From NCBI GenBank assembly GCA_947502975.1, contig CANNBV010000002.1, positions 873,251 through 937,250 on the forward strand: a stretch of 64,000 nucleotides of DNA, given 5' to 3'. The notes under the pieces are model-generated. The model worked only from the letters and a program-made list of their open reading frames with translations. It did not search any database and was not told the origin of the DNA. Shown here piece after piece: positions 50,806 to 60,806 of this stretch (the stretch's first letter is position 1; the number at the start of each line of letters is the position of its first letter). The stretch comes from an uncultured Flavobacteriaceae bacterium. Its GTDB lineage: Bacteria; Bacteroidota; Bacteroidia; Flavobacteriales; Flavobacteriaceae. Made by a program: the position numbers and the translations under genes.

Positions 50806-53209
50806 GCTAATTATTGCACTAATTTTCAGTGTTTCATTATATGCTCAAAACAGAGTGAAAGGTGTTGTTTTCTATGCAAAAACAAATACTCCTATCAGCA
50901 ATGTTCAGGTTTTTGATAAAAGTTCTGGGTTATTAACAACTACTGATGCCTCAGGAAAATTTGAATTTCAAACGAATAAAGAAAGTATAGTATTAGTGTT
51001 TTTCTCCTTGGAATACGAGATTAAAGAACTAGATGTAACAACAAAAGATGCTCAAGATTTAAAAATCACTTTAGAAGATTTAACCACAGAATTATCTGAA
51101 GTCGTTATAAATGCAAATACACGACGTGTTTTTGAATTAAAACGTTTGAAAGATGTTGAAGAAACTGCTATTTACGCAGGGAAAAAAACCGAAGTGGTTT
51201 TAGTAGATCAATCTATGGCGAATTTAGCATCGAACAACGCGAGACAAATTTATAGTCAAGTAGCTGGGCTAAATATTTTTCAGAATGATGATGCAGGTTT
51301 ACAGCTAAATGTTGGTGGGCGTGGTTTAGATCCAAATAGAACTGCCAATTTTAATACCAGACAAAATGGCTATGATATTAGCGCAGATGTTCTAGGATAT
51401 CCTGAAAGTTATTACACGCCAGCTGCTGAAGGCTTACAAGAAATTCAGGTAATCCGCGGTGCTGCTTCCTTACAATATGGAACGCAATTTGGTGGGCTGA
51501 TTAATTTTAAAATGAAGTCTCCTAACCCTGATAAACCAATAGAACTTATTACCAGAAACACTCTAGGGAGTTTTGGTTTATATACCAATTTTACCAGTGT
51601 AAGTGGCACAAAAAACAAATGGAGCTATTACACCTATTTCAATTATAAAAACGGTGATGGTTTTAGACCAAATTCTGAGTTTGAATCCAAAAACTTATTT
51701 GCTCATATTGGCTATCAATTCAATAAAAAAACATCACTAGAAGGTGAAGTTACTTACCTTAACTATTTAGCACAACAAGCAGGTGGTTTAACCGATGCCA
51801 TGTTTAATGAAAATCCATTTCAAAGCAATCGTGCCCGTAATTGGTTTGAAGTAGATTGGTTACTTTATAATTTGAAGTTTGCCCACGAGTTTTCAGATAA
51901 AACTAATTTTACGTTTAACTTTTTTGGTTTGAATGCGTCTAGAAAGGCTTTAGGTTTTCGAACCAATCGTGTTAATCAAGCTGATCCTGGAAACGAACGC
52001 GATTTAATAGTTGGAGATTTTAATAATTTTGGTTTTGAGACGAGATTGTTAAGTAAATACAAGATAAAAGATAAAGATGCGACCTTTCTTATTGGAGGTA
52101 AATTTTACAAAGCCGATAATTATCAAAAGCAAGGCCCAGGAGGCGCAGGTGCAAGAGCCGATTTTAATTTTGCTGAGGTAGATTTTCCAAATTATCCAGA
52201 CCAATCAGAGTTTGATTTACCAAACCTTAATGTTGCAGTTTTTGGTGAAAATATTTTTTACCTGTCTGATAAATTCTCGGTAACACCAGGGTTTCGATTT
52301 GAATATATAAAAACACAAAGTGAAGGTTTTTTTAGACGTATTAATGTTGATGGCGCAGGAAACGTAATTCTCAACGAGCAGATTGAAGACAATCGCGACT
52401 TTGAGAGGTCTTTTGTTTTATTGGGTGTGGGTTTAAGTTATAAGCCAAACTCAAGTTTAGAGTTTTATGGAAATGTTTCACAAAACTACCGCTCTGTTAC
52501 TTTTTCAGATATAAATATTATTAATCCAGCTTTTTCTATAAATCCAGACATTACCGATGAAGAAGGCTTTACAGCAGATTTGGGTATTCGTGGTAATTAC
52601 AAACGATTAGTGTCTTACGATTTAGGTGTTTTTGGTCTGTTTTATAATGGTAGAATTGGCTTTGTACAAAAAGGATTATCAGACGGAAGAGTTACTAGCG
52701 AGCGAGGTAATGTAGGAGATGCCGTGATGTATGGTGTAGAATCTCTTTTTGACTTCAACTTAAAAAAAATATTGAATTTGAGTAATGATTTTCAGTTAAA
52801 CTACTTTATAAATACGTCAATTATAAATTCAGAATACACTGCTTCAGACCAATCAGGAATAGAAGGGAATGAAGTGGAATTCGTGCCAGATTTAAATTTG
52901 AAAACAGGAATTAATGGCGGTTATAAAAACCTTTTGGGTAGTATTCAATATACTTATTTAGGTAAGCAATTTACTGATGCCACTAATTCCACTCAGGCAA
53001 GTTTAAGTGGTGTGATTGGAGAAATTCCAGCTTATGATATTCTTGACATATCGTTGTCGTATAGCTACAAAAACTTCAAATTAGAAACAGGAATTAACAA
53101 TGTTCTGGACAACCACTATTTTACACGTAGGGCAACAGGTTATCCCGGACCAGGAATCATTCCATCCGCACCAAGAAATTGGTATACAACCTTACAGATT
53201 AAGTTCTAA
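50786..53209 (+). CDS. FecA-like TonB-dependent receptor of the imelysin locus
   Basis: The 807-residue product has a signal peptide (DCKLIIALIFSVSLYAQ). A CarboxypepD_reg-like domain follows (VKGVVFYAKTNTPISNVQVFD, DASGKFEF). The plug has QIYSQVAGLNIFQNDDAGLQLNVGGRGLDPNRTANFNTRQNGYDI and EIQVIRGAASLQYGTQFGGLINF. The barrel ends in an aromatic (LQIKF). RGLDPNRT in the plug is typical of ferric-citrate-type receptors. It overlaps the HTTM gene, so is coupled with it. It likely imports ferric chelates under the Fur box upstream. Confidence 0.92.
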   Translation: MKLKDCKLIIALIFSVSLYAQNRVKGVVFYAKTNTPISNVQVFDKSSGLLTTTDASGKFEFQTNKESIVLVFFSLEYEIKELDVTTKDAQDLKITLEDLTTELSEVVINANTRRVFELKRLKDVEETAIYAGKKTEVVLVDQSMANLASNNARQIYSQVAGLNIFQNDDAGLQLNVGGRGLDPNRTANFNTRQNGYDISADVLGYPESYYTPAAEGLQEIQVIRGAASLQYGTQFGGLINFKMKSPNPDKPIELITRNTLGSFGLYTNFTSVSGTKNKWSYYTYFNYKNGDGFRPNSEFESKNLFAHIGYQFNKKTSLEGEVTYLNYLAQQAGGLTDAMFNENPFQSNRARNWFEVDWLLYNLKFAHEFSDKTNFTFNFFGLNASRKALGFRTNRVNQADPGNERDLIVGDFNNFGFETRLLSKYKIKDKDATFLIGGKFYKADNYQKQGPGGAGARADFNFAEVDFPNYPDQSEFDLPNLNVAVFGENIFYLSDKFSVTPGFRFEYIKTQSEGFFRRINVDGAGNVILNEQIEDNRDFERSFVLLGVGLSYKPNSSLEFYGNVSQNYRSVTFSDINIINPAFSINPDITDEEGFTADLGIRGNYKRLVSYDLGVFGLFYNGRIGFVQKGLSDGRVTSERGNVGDAVMYGVESLFDFNLKKILNLSNDFQLNYFINTSIINSEYTASDQSGIEGNEVEFVPDLNLKTGINGGYKNLLGSIQYTYLGKQFTDATNSTQASLSGVIGEIPAYDILDISLSYSYKNFKLETGINNVLDNHYFTRRATGYPGPGIIPSAPRNWYTTLQIKF

Positions 53210-53270
53210 ATTAGATTTAATCTTAAGGTAATACATAATAGCTTAATTTTAGCACTAAATACATCATCCT

Positions 53271-54590
53271 ATGAAAAAGTGTTTTTTGTTTTTAGTATTG
53301 CTCTTTAATATATCCTTTTCGCAATCTAAACTGCTACAATCAGGGCCAATGGTAGGCTATTCAGATTTTAGAGAAGTTTTAATTTGGGTACAAACCAAAT
53401 CTGAAGCTGAGGTTAAAATAGAATATATGACTGAAGGTGAAACTAGTAAGTTTACATCAACTGTAAAAACTACTGTTGAAGGTGATTTTATAGCTAAACT
53501 GTTTCCAAGTGAAGTAGCTTACGGTAAAACCTATTCCTATAAGCTTTATATTAATGATGTATACGTACCGAGAGATTACAAATTAGAGTTTCAAACCCAA
53601 ACATTGTGGCAATGGCGTACCGATCCTCCAGAGTTTAGTTTTGCTATTGGGTCTTGTTTTTATGCTAACGAACCTAAAGATGATAGGGCAGGAAAGCCTT
53701 ACGGTGATGGTTATGAAATTTTTAATAGTATTCTTGGTAAAGATCCAGATTTCATGGTATGGTTGGGAGACAATGTTTATTTAAGAACTCCGGATTTTTT
53801 AACCGAGCGTGGTATTCGACACAGATATCGTTATTGTAGAGCAACTAAAGAATTACAGCCATTATTGGGAAGTGTACATCAATATGCTACTTGGGACGAT
53901 CATGATTATGGTCCTAATGATTCCGATGCGTCTTATGCAAGTAAGAAATTAACGGAAAAAGCATTTAATGACTATTGGGGGAATCTAAATACAGACGTTG
54001 CAGGAATTGGTGGTATTACCTCTCATTTTCTTTGGGGTGATATTGAGTTTTTTATGATGGATGATCGGTACCACAGAGACCCAAACAAAAAGTTAACTCC
54101 AGGAAAGGCATATCTTGGAGATGCTCAATTAAATTGGTTAATTAAAGCCTTAACAGCAAGTAAAGCCACGTTTAAAGTGGTTTGTATTGGAGGGCAAACA
54201 ATTTCTAGTGCCGCAGTTAAGGAAAATTATGCTACATATCCAGAAGAACGACAACAATTGATAAACCGATTACACGAAGAAAAGATACCCGGAGTAATTT
54301 TTATGAGTGGTGATAGACATCATACAGAAATTTCCAGAATGGAACGTCCTGAAGCTTATCCCTTAATAGATATCACCTGTTCGCCCTTAACTTCTGGTGT
54401 ACATAATCCAGGTGATGAAGGGAATACGCATCAAGTTAAAGGAAAAACGTTCAACGACAGAAACTTTGGAATTGTCAATGTTTCTGGCACTCGAAAAAAT
54501 AGAGTGTTTGCATTAACAATTTTTGATCAAAAAGGGGAAAAGGTTTGGGATTATACTATTAAAGCTAGTGATTTAAGATATAGTAAATAA
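53271..54590 (+). CDS. PhoD-like metallophosphatase
   Basis: The 439-residue product has a signal peptide (CFLFLVLLFNISFSQ). The PhoD N-terminal beta domain has GPMVGYSDFREVLIWVQTKSEAEVKIEYM. The metallophosphatase domain shows FAIGSCFYAN, FMVWLGDNVYLR, TWDDHDYGPNDSD, VVCIGGQTIS and VIFMSGDRHHTE, supplying the metal ligands. PhoD enzymes hydrolyse phosphomonoesters or diesters in the periplasm. It is a standalone gene between the iron locus and guaB. Confidence 0.93.
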   Translation: MKKCFLFLVLLFNISFSQSKLLQSGPMVGYSDFREVLIWVQTKSEAEVKIEYMTEGETSKFTSTVKTTVEGDFIAKLFPSEVAYGKTYSYKLYINDVYVPRDYKLEFQTQTLWQWRTDPPEFSFAIGSCFYANEPKDDRAGKPYGDGYEIFNSILGKDPDFMVWLGDNVYLRTPDFLTERGIRHRYRYCRATKELQPLLGSVHQYATWDDHDYGPNDSDASYASKKLTEKAFNDYWGNLNTDVAGIGGITSHFLWGDIEFFMMDDRYHRDPNKKLTPGKAYLGDAQLNWLIKALTASKATFKVVCIGGQTISSAAVKENYATYPEERQQLINRLHEEKIPGVIFMSGDRHHTEISRMERPEAYPLIDITCSPLTSGVHNPGDEGNTHQVKGKTFNDRNFGIVNVSGTRKNRVFALTIFDQKGEKVWDYTIKASDLRYSK

Positions 54591-54649
54591 GCTCTCTATA
54601 ATAAGATAAAATAGTGCACTCTATTTTCTTAGACCTTGAATTTTAATTG

Positions 54650-54657
54650 TATATTTG
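54650..54657 (+). promoter_or_regulatory. Putative -7 box (TATATTTG) of guaB
   Basis: TATATTTG matches TAnnTTTG, 26 bp before the chosen guaB start. A -33 element is not obvious. Confidence 0.55.
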
Positions 54658-54683
54658 CATGCAATTATAATCGTAATTGCATC

Positions 54684-56156
54684 ATGACTGCACATCAAAA
54701 CAAGATTCTAGGAGAAGGTTTAACGTATGACGACGTTCTTTTAGTTCCAGCTTTTTCTGAAGTTTTACCTAGAGAAGTTAGTATCCAAACCAAATTCACA
54801 CGAAGCATCACTATTAATGTGCCTATTATTTCGGCTGCTATGGATACCGTCACTGAAAGTAAAATGGCGATTGCCATGGCACAAGAAGGAGGTATTGGTG
54901 TATTACACAAAAATATGAGCATTGAAGCTCAAGCCATGAAAGTGCGTCGTGTTAAACGTGCAGAGAGTGGTATGATTATAGACCCTGTAACATTACCACT
55001 TACAGCAACTGTTGCTGATGCTAAACAAAATATGGCTGAGCATAGTATTGGAGGTATTCCTATTGTTGCAGAAGATGGTAAACTTAAAGGTATTGTTACT
55101 AATCGTGATTTACGTTTTGAACACGAAAACAATAAGTCTATTTCTAAGGTTATGACGGCTGAAAATTTAGTAACTGCTCCTGTTGGAACATCTCTAAAAG
55201 ATGCTGAAGCCATTCTTCAAGAGCACAAAATTGAAAAGTTATTGATTGTAGATGATAATTATAAATTATCTGGATTAATAACCTTTAGAGACATAACAAA
55301 GCTAAGTCAAAAACCAAATGCGAATAAAGATCAATATGGACGTTTACGTGTTGCAGCGGCTATTGGTGTTACAGGTGATGCTGTTGATAGGGCAGAAGCA
55401 TTGGTAAATGCTAGTGTAGATGCTGTAGTTATAGATACTGCCCATGGACATACAAAAGGCGTAGTTGGTGTTTTAAAAGCAATAAAATCTAAATTTCCAG
55501 AATTAGATGTTATCGTTGGAAATATTGCAACTGGTGCTGCAGCTAAGTATTTGGTTGAAGCTGGTGCAGACGCGGTTAAGGTTGGTATAGGTCCAGGTTC
55601 TATTTGTACAACGCGTGTCGTTGCTGGTGTTGGATTTCCTCAATTTTCAGCAGTTTTAGAAGTTTCGGCTGCTATTAAAGGTACAGGTGTTCCAGTAATC
55701 GCAGATGGTGGTATTCGTTATACAGGCGATATACCAAAAGCGATTGCGGCAGGCGCAGATACGGTAATGTTAGGTTCGCTTTTAGCAGGAACTAAAGAAT
55801 CTCCTGGTGAAACGATTATTTACGAAGGAAGAAAATTCAAGTCATACCGTGGCATGGGCTCAGTCGAAGCTATGAAACAAGGTAGTAAGGATCGTTATTT
55901 TCAAGATGTTGAAGATGATATTAAGAAGTTAGTACCAGAGGGTATTGTTGGGCGTGTACCATATAAAGGAGAATTAAACGAGAGTATCCATCAATTTGTA
56001 GGTGGTTTAAGGGCAGGAATGGGATATTGTGGTGCTAAAGATATTGAGACGTTAAAAGAAAACGGACAGTTTGTGAAAATTACCGCAAGTGGTATTAATG
56101 AAAGCCACCCTCACGATGTTACCATTACTAAGGAGTCTCCTAATTATTCTAGATAA
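54684..56156 (+). CDS. guaB: IMP dehydrogenase
   Basis: I chose [29 protein letters not shown] (490 residues); the 16-codon extension upstream is inside the promoter. Two CBS domains lie at about residues 95-215 ([37 protein letters not shown] and [37 protein letters not shown]). The active-site loop is [19 protein letters not shown], with the catalytic Cys. The flap and [18 protein letters not shown] complete it. It converts IMP to XMP in GTP synthesis. Confidence 0.97.
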   Translation: MTAHQNKILGEGLTYDDVLLVPAFSEVLPREVSIQTKFTRSITINVPIISAAMDTVTESKMAIAMAQEGGIGVLHKNMSIEAQAMKVRRVKRAESGMIIDPVTLPLTATVADAKQNMAEHSIGGIPIVAEDGKLKGIVTNRDLRFEHENNKSISKVMTAENLVTAPVGTSLKDAEAILQEHKIEKLLIVDDNYKLSGLITFRDITKLSQKPNANKDQYGRLRVAAAIGVTGDAVDRAEALVNASVDAVVIDTAHGHTKGVVGVLKAIKSKFPELDVIVGNIATGAAAKYLVEAGADAVKVGIGPGSICTTRVVAGVGFPQFSAVLEVSAAIKGTGVPVIADGGIRYTGDIPKAIAAGADTVMLGSLLAGTKESPGETIIYEGRKFKSYRGMGSVEAMKQGSKDRYFQDVEDDIKKLVPEGIVGRVPYKGELNESIHQFVGGLRAGMGYCGAKDIETLKENGQFVKITASGINESHPHDVTITKESPNYSR

Positions 56157-56191
56157 TTTTTAGTAGCAGATTTATAAAGAATATAGTTATA

Positions 56192-56704
56192 TCAAGACCT
56201 TGTTAGTCTTTTTATAATTGCCGTATGATCTGGAAATAACGATATTAACTCATCTCGAGTTGGCATTTCAAAATCTTTGAAATCAAACCCAGGAGATACC
56301 GTGCAACCTGTTAGGACATAGGCACTATTACCTATAACTTCAGCAGCAAACCAATATTTTGCAGGTACTGTAAACTGTGGCGTCTCATCGTTTTCAAAAT
56401 TATTTCCAATACTTACGTTTGAATAATGACCTTCGGGAGAAATCATATGAAGTTTTAGAGCATCACCTTTATAAAAATGCCACATTTCATCTTGATTTAT
56501 CCTATGAAATGCTGAAAATGTTTCAGAAGTTAATAAAAAGTATATACCAGTACAATAGTTTCTATCACCGATAAAGTCAGCTCCTAAATGTTCTTGAGAG
56601 ATTGAATCTTCACTTCTATAAGTTTCTCTAAAATAACCACCTTCAGGATGTGATTGTAGTTGTAATTTATCAATAATTTTTTGAACATCTTTCATATTAA
56701 GCAT
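56192..56704 (-). CDS. DUF985/cupin protein
   Basis: I use an ATG that overlaps the stop of the preceding gene by 8 bp; MKDVQKIIDKLQLQSHPEGGYFRETYRS starts three codons later and could also be the start. The cupin domain shows SHPEGGYFRETYRS, CTGIYFLLTSETFSAFHRINQDEMWHFYKGDALKLHMI, FTVPAKYWFAAEV and GCTVSPGFDFKDFEM. These are the DUF985 motifs, with His and Glu for metal. Function unknown. It follows the sterol desaturase gene and may be cotranscribed. Confidence 0.9.
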   Translation of the reverse strand: MLNMKDVQKIIDKLQLQSHPEGGYFRETYRSEDSISQEHLGADFIGDRNYCTGIYFLLTSETFSAFHRINQDEMWHFYKGDALKLHMISPEGHYSNVSIGNNFENDETPQFTVPAKYWFAAEVIGNSAYVLTGCTVSPGFDFKDFEMPTRDELISLFPDHTAIIKRLTRS

Positions 56705-57632
56705 GCCTGTTTTTGTTTTGCTCATGTGCTTTCTTTCTCATCTGTTTTATAGTCAAACTGCTTCCATCATGACTCCAACCTGGAGGTCCAAAAGCATACA
56801 TGAACTTATTATACAGATTGGAGCTTTTTTTCATATCCCTCCAAATATCTTTATACTCATGTGTTAAAATAACCAAAGGATTATAGGAGTTTGGTGGTTT
56901 GGTAACGCCATAAGCAATATCAATATCTTCATCTAATTCTTTCCAAGTGCCAAAAATTTTATCAAAAATATTCAAAAACCCGCCATGATTTTTATCCATA
57001 TATTCTAGGTTTTTAGCATGATGCACTTGATGCATTGTGTGGGTGTTGAATATTTTTTCAATAATTCCCATTTTAGGAATGTAAGCAGAGTGTAATTGAA
57101 ATTGCCAAAGCGCTTCTATACCTAAACACACAATTACCATCTCTGGAGGAAATCCTATAGCTGGTAGCCACATGTAAAATAATGGTTTGTATAAAATTGT
57201 AAACCAGCCATTTCTAACTGCTGTTCCAAGGTTATAATTATCAGAAGAATGATGCACAATATGGGCTGCCCATAAAAAGCGAATCATATGATTTTGCCTA
57301 TGAAACCAATAATAGGTAAAGTCATCTAAAAACTGGCACAGCAACCAAACAGGCCATGAATAACCAAAAGATTGCCAACCCATTATATTTGTTCTAACCC
57401 CGTCAACCATAGGATTAAACAATTCATACAAATAATTGAAAATTATAATTGCTGAGATTGTTTTAATTAAAGGCGCTAAAACTACCGAGCCAATACCCAT
57501 TGTGAGGCTAGATGCTAGGTCTTTCCAATTGTAAAGTGTTTTGTTATCGTGAGTTTTGCTATATGTGAGTTCAACTAATATTAACCCCAAAAAACAAGGA
57601 ATCCCATAGATTAATGGGTTTGTAAAATTCAT
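56697..57632 (-). CDS. Sterol desaturase / fatty acid hydroxylase family protein
   Basis: The 311-residue membrane protein has several helices (PCFLGLILVELTYS, ASSLTMGIGSVVLAPLIKTISAIIIF). The di-iron histidine clusters are YYWFHRQNHMIRFLWAAHIVHHSSDNYN, LQFHS-like WQFQLHSAYIP and NTHTMHQVHHAKNLEYMDKNHGGFLNIFDKIFGTW. This family hydroxylates or desaturates membrane lipids. It partly overlaps the cupin gene. Confidence 0.94.
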   Translation of the reverse strand: MNFTNPLIYGIPCFLGLILVELTYSKTHDNKTLYNWKDLASSLTMGIGSVVLAPLIKTISAIIIFNYLYELFNPMVDGVRTNIMGWQSFGYSWPVWLLCQFLDDFTYYWFHRQNHMIRFLWAAHIVHHSSDNYNLGTAVRNGWFTILYKPLFYMWLPAIGFPPEMVIVCLGIEALWQFQLHSAYIPKMGIIEKIFNTHTMHQVHHAKNLEYMDKNHGGFLNIFDKIFGTWKELDEDIDIAYGVTKPPNSYNPLVILTHEYKDIWRDMKKSSNLYNKFMYAFGPPGWSHDGSSLTIKQMRKKAHEQNKNRHA

Positions 57633-57727
57633 ATAATAATTGAGTTATGTATGAAATGAGATAATCTCGATTTTGGCTAATATATGTATTCTATGGCGTA
57701 ATTCTTATTGTTTCAGGGTTTAATAGT

Positions 57728-59050
57728 TTAGTTTTTATAATACCAAAACGGAATACGAGCAATTCTTAAAATTGTGGTATCCTTTTTCTCAACCCTATAT
57801 CTTCTAAGATCTAAAAGGTGTTTACCTTCATTTAAAGACGAAATCCCAACATAAGTTTCAAAACCAAGGGTGCCTTTTTTTGTTTTAGCTACAATAAAAT
57901 CAGTATCATATTTTAAACTATCTATAACCACAAAATAAATATCATTAAAGGTTTTTACATATTCTTGTCGCAAGCTATCTAGATTAAGTGTATTGATCCA
58001 GTTTTTACCGAACTTTATCTCTGAAGTCACACCACGAATGTCTTCTTTAGGTTTTAGTCCAGGATTGTAATAAAATATACGATCCTCAATATTATCATTA
58101 TGCGTCACAAATACTTTTACAAAAGGATCTTTTATAACTTTTGATTGAATCATTACTTTATCAATATCTTCAATTTTACTATCAATTAAATCTTCATAGT
58201 TATTATTTTTTAGTAAATATGACGAAGAGTACAGATTGTCACTGAAATAATTAGACTTATTATAACGGAAACTTGTAGCAATAAATAATAAAATAAATAA
58301 AGGCGTCAATAGAAAACTCAAGCGTTTACCAAATTTATTATCTAAAAAATTATAGATAATTGGACGATATAGAAATGATAATGTAATAAAGCTAAATACC
58401 CAGTAGACAGGGAAATAGATTTTAGATATCCAATTTTTTTTCTTCAATAACCCTTGAGTCATAAAATCAAAAAACGTTATAATTGCTCCAAATACTACAA
58501 AAAGCACTAATGGAATACCTATACCGTTTGAAACCCATGAAGGTAAATCATCATTACTAATAATATAGTTGGCAATACTAGCAATTGTTATTATTGTAAA
58601 TGTGAGCGCAAGAACATAAAAAATGAGTAAAAACGAAATTGCAAATATAATGCTACAATAGTTCTCTAAAGTTGCTATATATTTATCAAAAGACCCTACT
58701 TTTTTCTTTAAATATTTGGTGAATTTTTGACTATAGTTAAGTTCTTCATAATCAATATCACCAGAGACATAGCGTAACCCAAGAGCACCAATCCATAAGC
58801 CTCTTAGAAGTACATGTAATAGAAGGTTGAAAATAAGAATAGCACATGAAATTAATGCAACTATGCTTATAATAAACTTATAAATTTGCTCTGCATTTTT
58901 TGCTTCTTGTGCACTAACAGAAAGTGGTTCATATGCTGTAAAAAGTCCAAAAATGGCAAATCCAGAAATTAATAATTCAAGTTGCCAACTTTCTTCTTGT
59001 AACTTTTGAAGTAGTTTCTTAAAAGCGGGATTGTTGTAATCGTTATTCAT
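57728..59050 (-). CDS. Conserved membrane protein, function unknown
   Basis: The 440-residue product has a short N-terminal soluble part (AFKKLLQKLQEESWQLELLISGFAIFGLF). Transmembrane helices lie at about 27-45, 62-88 (FIISIVALISCAILIFNLLLHVLL), 128-160, 175-195, 212-232 and 250-268. After about residue 270 there is a hydrophilic extracytoplasmic region (NIEDRIFYYNPGLKPKEDIRGVTSEIKFGKNW, KKDTTILRIARIPFWYYK). I do not recognise the family. Confidence 0.75.
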   Translation of the reverse strand: MNNDYNNPAFKKLLQKLQEESWQLELLISGFAIFGLFTAYEPLSVSAQEAKNAEQIYKFIISIVALISCAILIFNLLLHVLLRGLWIGALGLRYVSGDIDYEELNYSQKFTKYLKKKVGSFDKYIATLENYCSIIFAISFLLIFYVLALTFTIITIASIANYIISNDDLPSWVSNGIGIPLVLFVVFGAIITFFDFMTQGLLKKKNWISKIYFPVYWVFSFITLSFLYRPIIYNFLDNKFGKRLSFLLTPLFILLFIATSFRYNKSNYFSDNLYSSSYLLKNNNYEDLIDSKIEDIDKVMIQSKVIKDPFVKVFVTHNDNIEDRIFYYNPGLKPKEDIRGVTSEIKFGKNWINTLNLDSLRQEYVKTFNDIYFVVIDSLKYDTDFIVAKTKKGTLGFETYVGISSLNEGKHLLDLRRYRVEKKDTTILRIARIPFWYYKN

Positions 59051-59085
59051 ATGGATTGACTTTAATGCTGAAAGATAATTACAAA

Positions 59086-59778
59086 TTATTTATCATCATA
59101 TGGACAATCCCTAAAATAATCTTGTAAGTTAAATTTTCTATCTATGAAGACATCAGATAGTATTTTGAAATGTTGTATACGGTCAATTCTAAATGCACGA
59201 TAGTCATCACGTAGATGGCACCATGCAATGAGTATCCATTTATTATTCATAGAATAAAAGGCATAGGGTTCTATTTTTCTGAATGAAATATTTGTGTCGT
59301 TTGCCTTTTGATAGTTTATTTCTACATAATTTAAGTTTGTGATGGCCAACTGAATCTCTGAAAGTGCGTTACTGGATATGTTTTCAAAATTGGAGTTAAA
59401 AACATGAATTTTACTCTCAAGAAGCTCACTTTTTTGCTGAATTGATGTTCTAAATACTGATTTTATCTTGGTCAGTGCTTCTTGAAAATCATTAACAAAT
59501 GAAGCATCTTGTGTTTGATTTACCAAGTGCTGTGCTGTAATTAAAGCATTTGCTTGTTTTTCGGTAAACTGTACAGGAGCTACCGAATACCCTTCCATTA
59601 AAGAATAGCCTCTACCTTCAATTGTGGTGACAGGTATACCAGCTTCTTCAAGTTTTCTTATATCCCTATAGATGGTTCTAACGCTAACGTTGAATTTATC
59701 AGCAAGTTCTGTAGCTGTCAACAAGCGTTTTGACCTAAGAAGTGTGAGTATTGATATAAGTCTTGATAATTGAGACAT
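59086..59778 (-). CDS. WYL-domain transcriptional regulator (YafY-type)
   Basis: The 230-residue product has an N-terminal HTH_11 domain (SQLSRLISILTLLRSKRLLTATELADKFNVSVRTIYRDIRKLEEAGIPVTTIEGRGYSL). A WYL domain follows (about 140-215), in which LNYVEINYQKANDTNISFRKIEPYAFYSMNNKWILIAWCHLRDDYRAFRIDRIQHF carries the ligand-binding pattern. A 10-bp palindrome overlaps the predicted -7 box just before the start codon, which suggests autorepression. The VOC gene lies upstream in the same orientation. Confidence 0.93.
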   Translation of the reverse strand: MSQLSRLISILTLLRSKRLLTATELADKFNVSVRTIYRDIRKLEEAGIPVTTIEGRGYSLMEGYSVAPVQFTEKQANALITAQHLVNQTQDASFVNDFQEALTKIKSVFRTSIQQKSELLESKIHVFNSNFENISSNALSEIQLAITNLNYVEINYQKANDTNISFRKIEPYAFYSMNNKWILIAWCHLRDDYRAFRIDRIQHFKILSDVFIDRKFNLQDYFRDCPYDDK

Positions 59779-59783
59779 AAAAA

Positions 59784-59817
59784 CAAAGATAGTGAACCGA
59801 CTAGCAATTCACTATCT
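59784..59817 (-). promoter_or_regulatory. Operator palindrome and -7 box before the WYL regulator
   Basis: AGATAGTGAA (59787-59796) and TTCACTATCT (59808-59817) are perfect 10-bp inverted arms separated by 11 bp. On the minus strand TATCTTTG (59784-59791) is a perfect -7 box overlapping one arm. Predicted transcription would begin almost at the start codon. Confidence 0.65.
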
Positions 59818-59842
59818 ATTCATTTTTTGATAGATTAAGTGT

Positions 59843-60220
59843 TTACATCCAAGAATGTAAAGCGATACGGTTACCTTCTGTATCTATAAACTGAGCCATA
59901 AATCCATTTTCTCCAATATTAGTTTTTGGCATAATGATTTTCCCTCCAGAGTTTTCAACTTTATCTAAAGCAATGCTTAAATCTTCCCCTCCATTTAAGT
60001 AAATGGTAGGGCCATCAGTTGTGGGCTTTGAATCTGCACTTGCTATGAGTCCGCCACCAACACCATTGTTATCATTGTCATAAGGAAACATCCCATACTT
60101 TACATCTTGTTCGGGCATGTGATGATCAGTGATTTTAGAATCCATAACAGTAGTGTAAAATTGTTTAGCTCTGTCATAATCTTTTACTGGAATTTCAAAC
60201 CAGTTAATTGCATTTTTCAT
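59843..60220 (-). CDS. VOC-family (glyoxalase/bleomycin-resistance-like) protein
   Basis: The 125-residue product has two betaalphabetabetabeta modules: AINWFEIPVKDYDRAKQFYTTVMDSKITDH and TIYLNGGEDLSIALDKVENSGGKIIMPKTNIGENGFMAQFIDTEGNRIALHSW. The metal-site Glu/His positions are partly present (His at LHSW). It sits just upstream of the WYL regulator in the same direction; this pairing is common. Substrate unknown. Confidence 0.92.
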   Translation of the reverse strand: MKNAINWFEIPVKDYDRAKQFYTTVMDSKITDHHMPEQDVKYGMFPYDNDNNGVGGGLIASADSKPTTDGPTIYLNGGEDLSIALDKVENSGGKIIMPKTNIGENGFMAQFIDTEGNRIALHSWM

Positions 60221-60253
60221 TTTTTAAATTGATTTGTTTGTTAAACTTATATG

Positions 60254-60261
60254 CAAAATTA
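60254..60261 (-). promoter_or_regulatory. Putative -7 box (TAATTTTG) of the VOC gene
   Basis: On the minus strand TAATTTTG matches TAnnTTTG 33 bp before the VOC start. No good -33 box seen. Confidence 0.45.
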
Positions 60262-60348
60262 TACAGGCTTGTGTCGGATGATGTCAGGGGTGGTTTTTAA
60301 ATTGAAAAAATTATCTTGTGAGAATATGTACTACTAATTAAAACTGAA

Positions 60349-60744
60349 TTATATTTTATTGAATAATTGCTTTATTTCTGGTTTGGTAAGCTCAACTAAT
60401 GTGAAAACACCTAATAGTATTCCTAAAACTCCAGTAAGACAATTAACGACTGCTATTGCAAAAATGAAGTTATAATTCTTCACCTCTCTAATGTATTTCG
60501 AAGCTAGTAACGTTAATATGCCAAAGGCAATACTTATAATAAAACCAATACCTCCAATAATCACAAAAATCCACCCAAAATTAAAAGGTAGATCATTATT
60601 TGCGTTAGAGTGTTCAATTGCAGTATTAAAAAATAACCCCATACCAGCGTATAATATAAAAAAGAGTGAAAAACCAAGAGTTAAAATGCCCTTTATTAGA
60701 TATAAAATTCTGAAGGTGTTAAGGTTATTTGGTATATTCGACAT
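60349..60744 (-). CDS. Small membrane protein, function unknown
   Basis: The 131-residue product has three to four transmembrane segments (about 10-33, LYLIKGILTLGFSLFFILYAGMGLFF; 50-80, FGWIFVIIGGIGFIISIAFGILTLLAS; 88-115, NFIFAIAVVNCLTGVLGILLGVFTLVEL). I recognise no specific family; the layout resembles small DUF4064-like membrane proteins. It lies between the VOC and serine hydrolase genes on the same strand. Confidence 0.75.
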   Translation of the reverse strand: MSNIPNNLNTFRILYLIKGILTLGFSLFFILYAGMGLFFNTAIEHSNANNDLPFNFGWIFVIIGGIGFIISIAFGILTLLASKYIREVKNYNFIFAIAVVNCLTGVLGILLGVFTLVELTKPEIKQLFNKI

Positions 60745-60806
60745 TTAAGAGGTTATTAGTGTAATGATTTATAGTTATTTTTAAAAGAGTAGTAAATTGT
60801 ATTATG

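Noticed and set aside
56170-56215. Hairpin AAGAC...GTCTT after guaB as a terminator
   Set aside because: The stem is only 5 bp and lies at the end of the convergent cupin gene; too weak to call.
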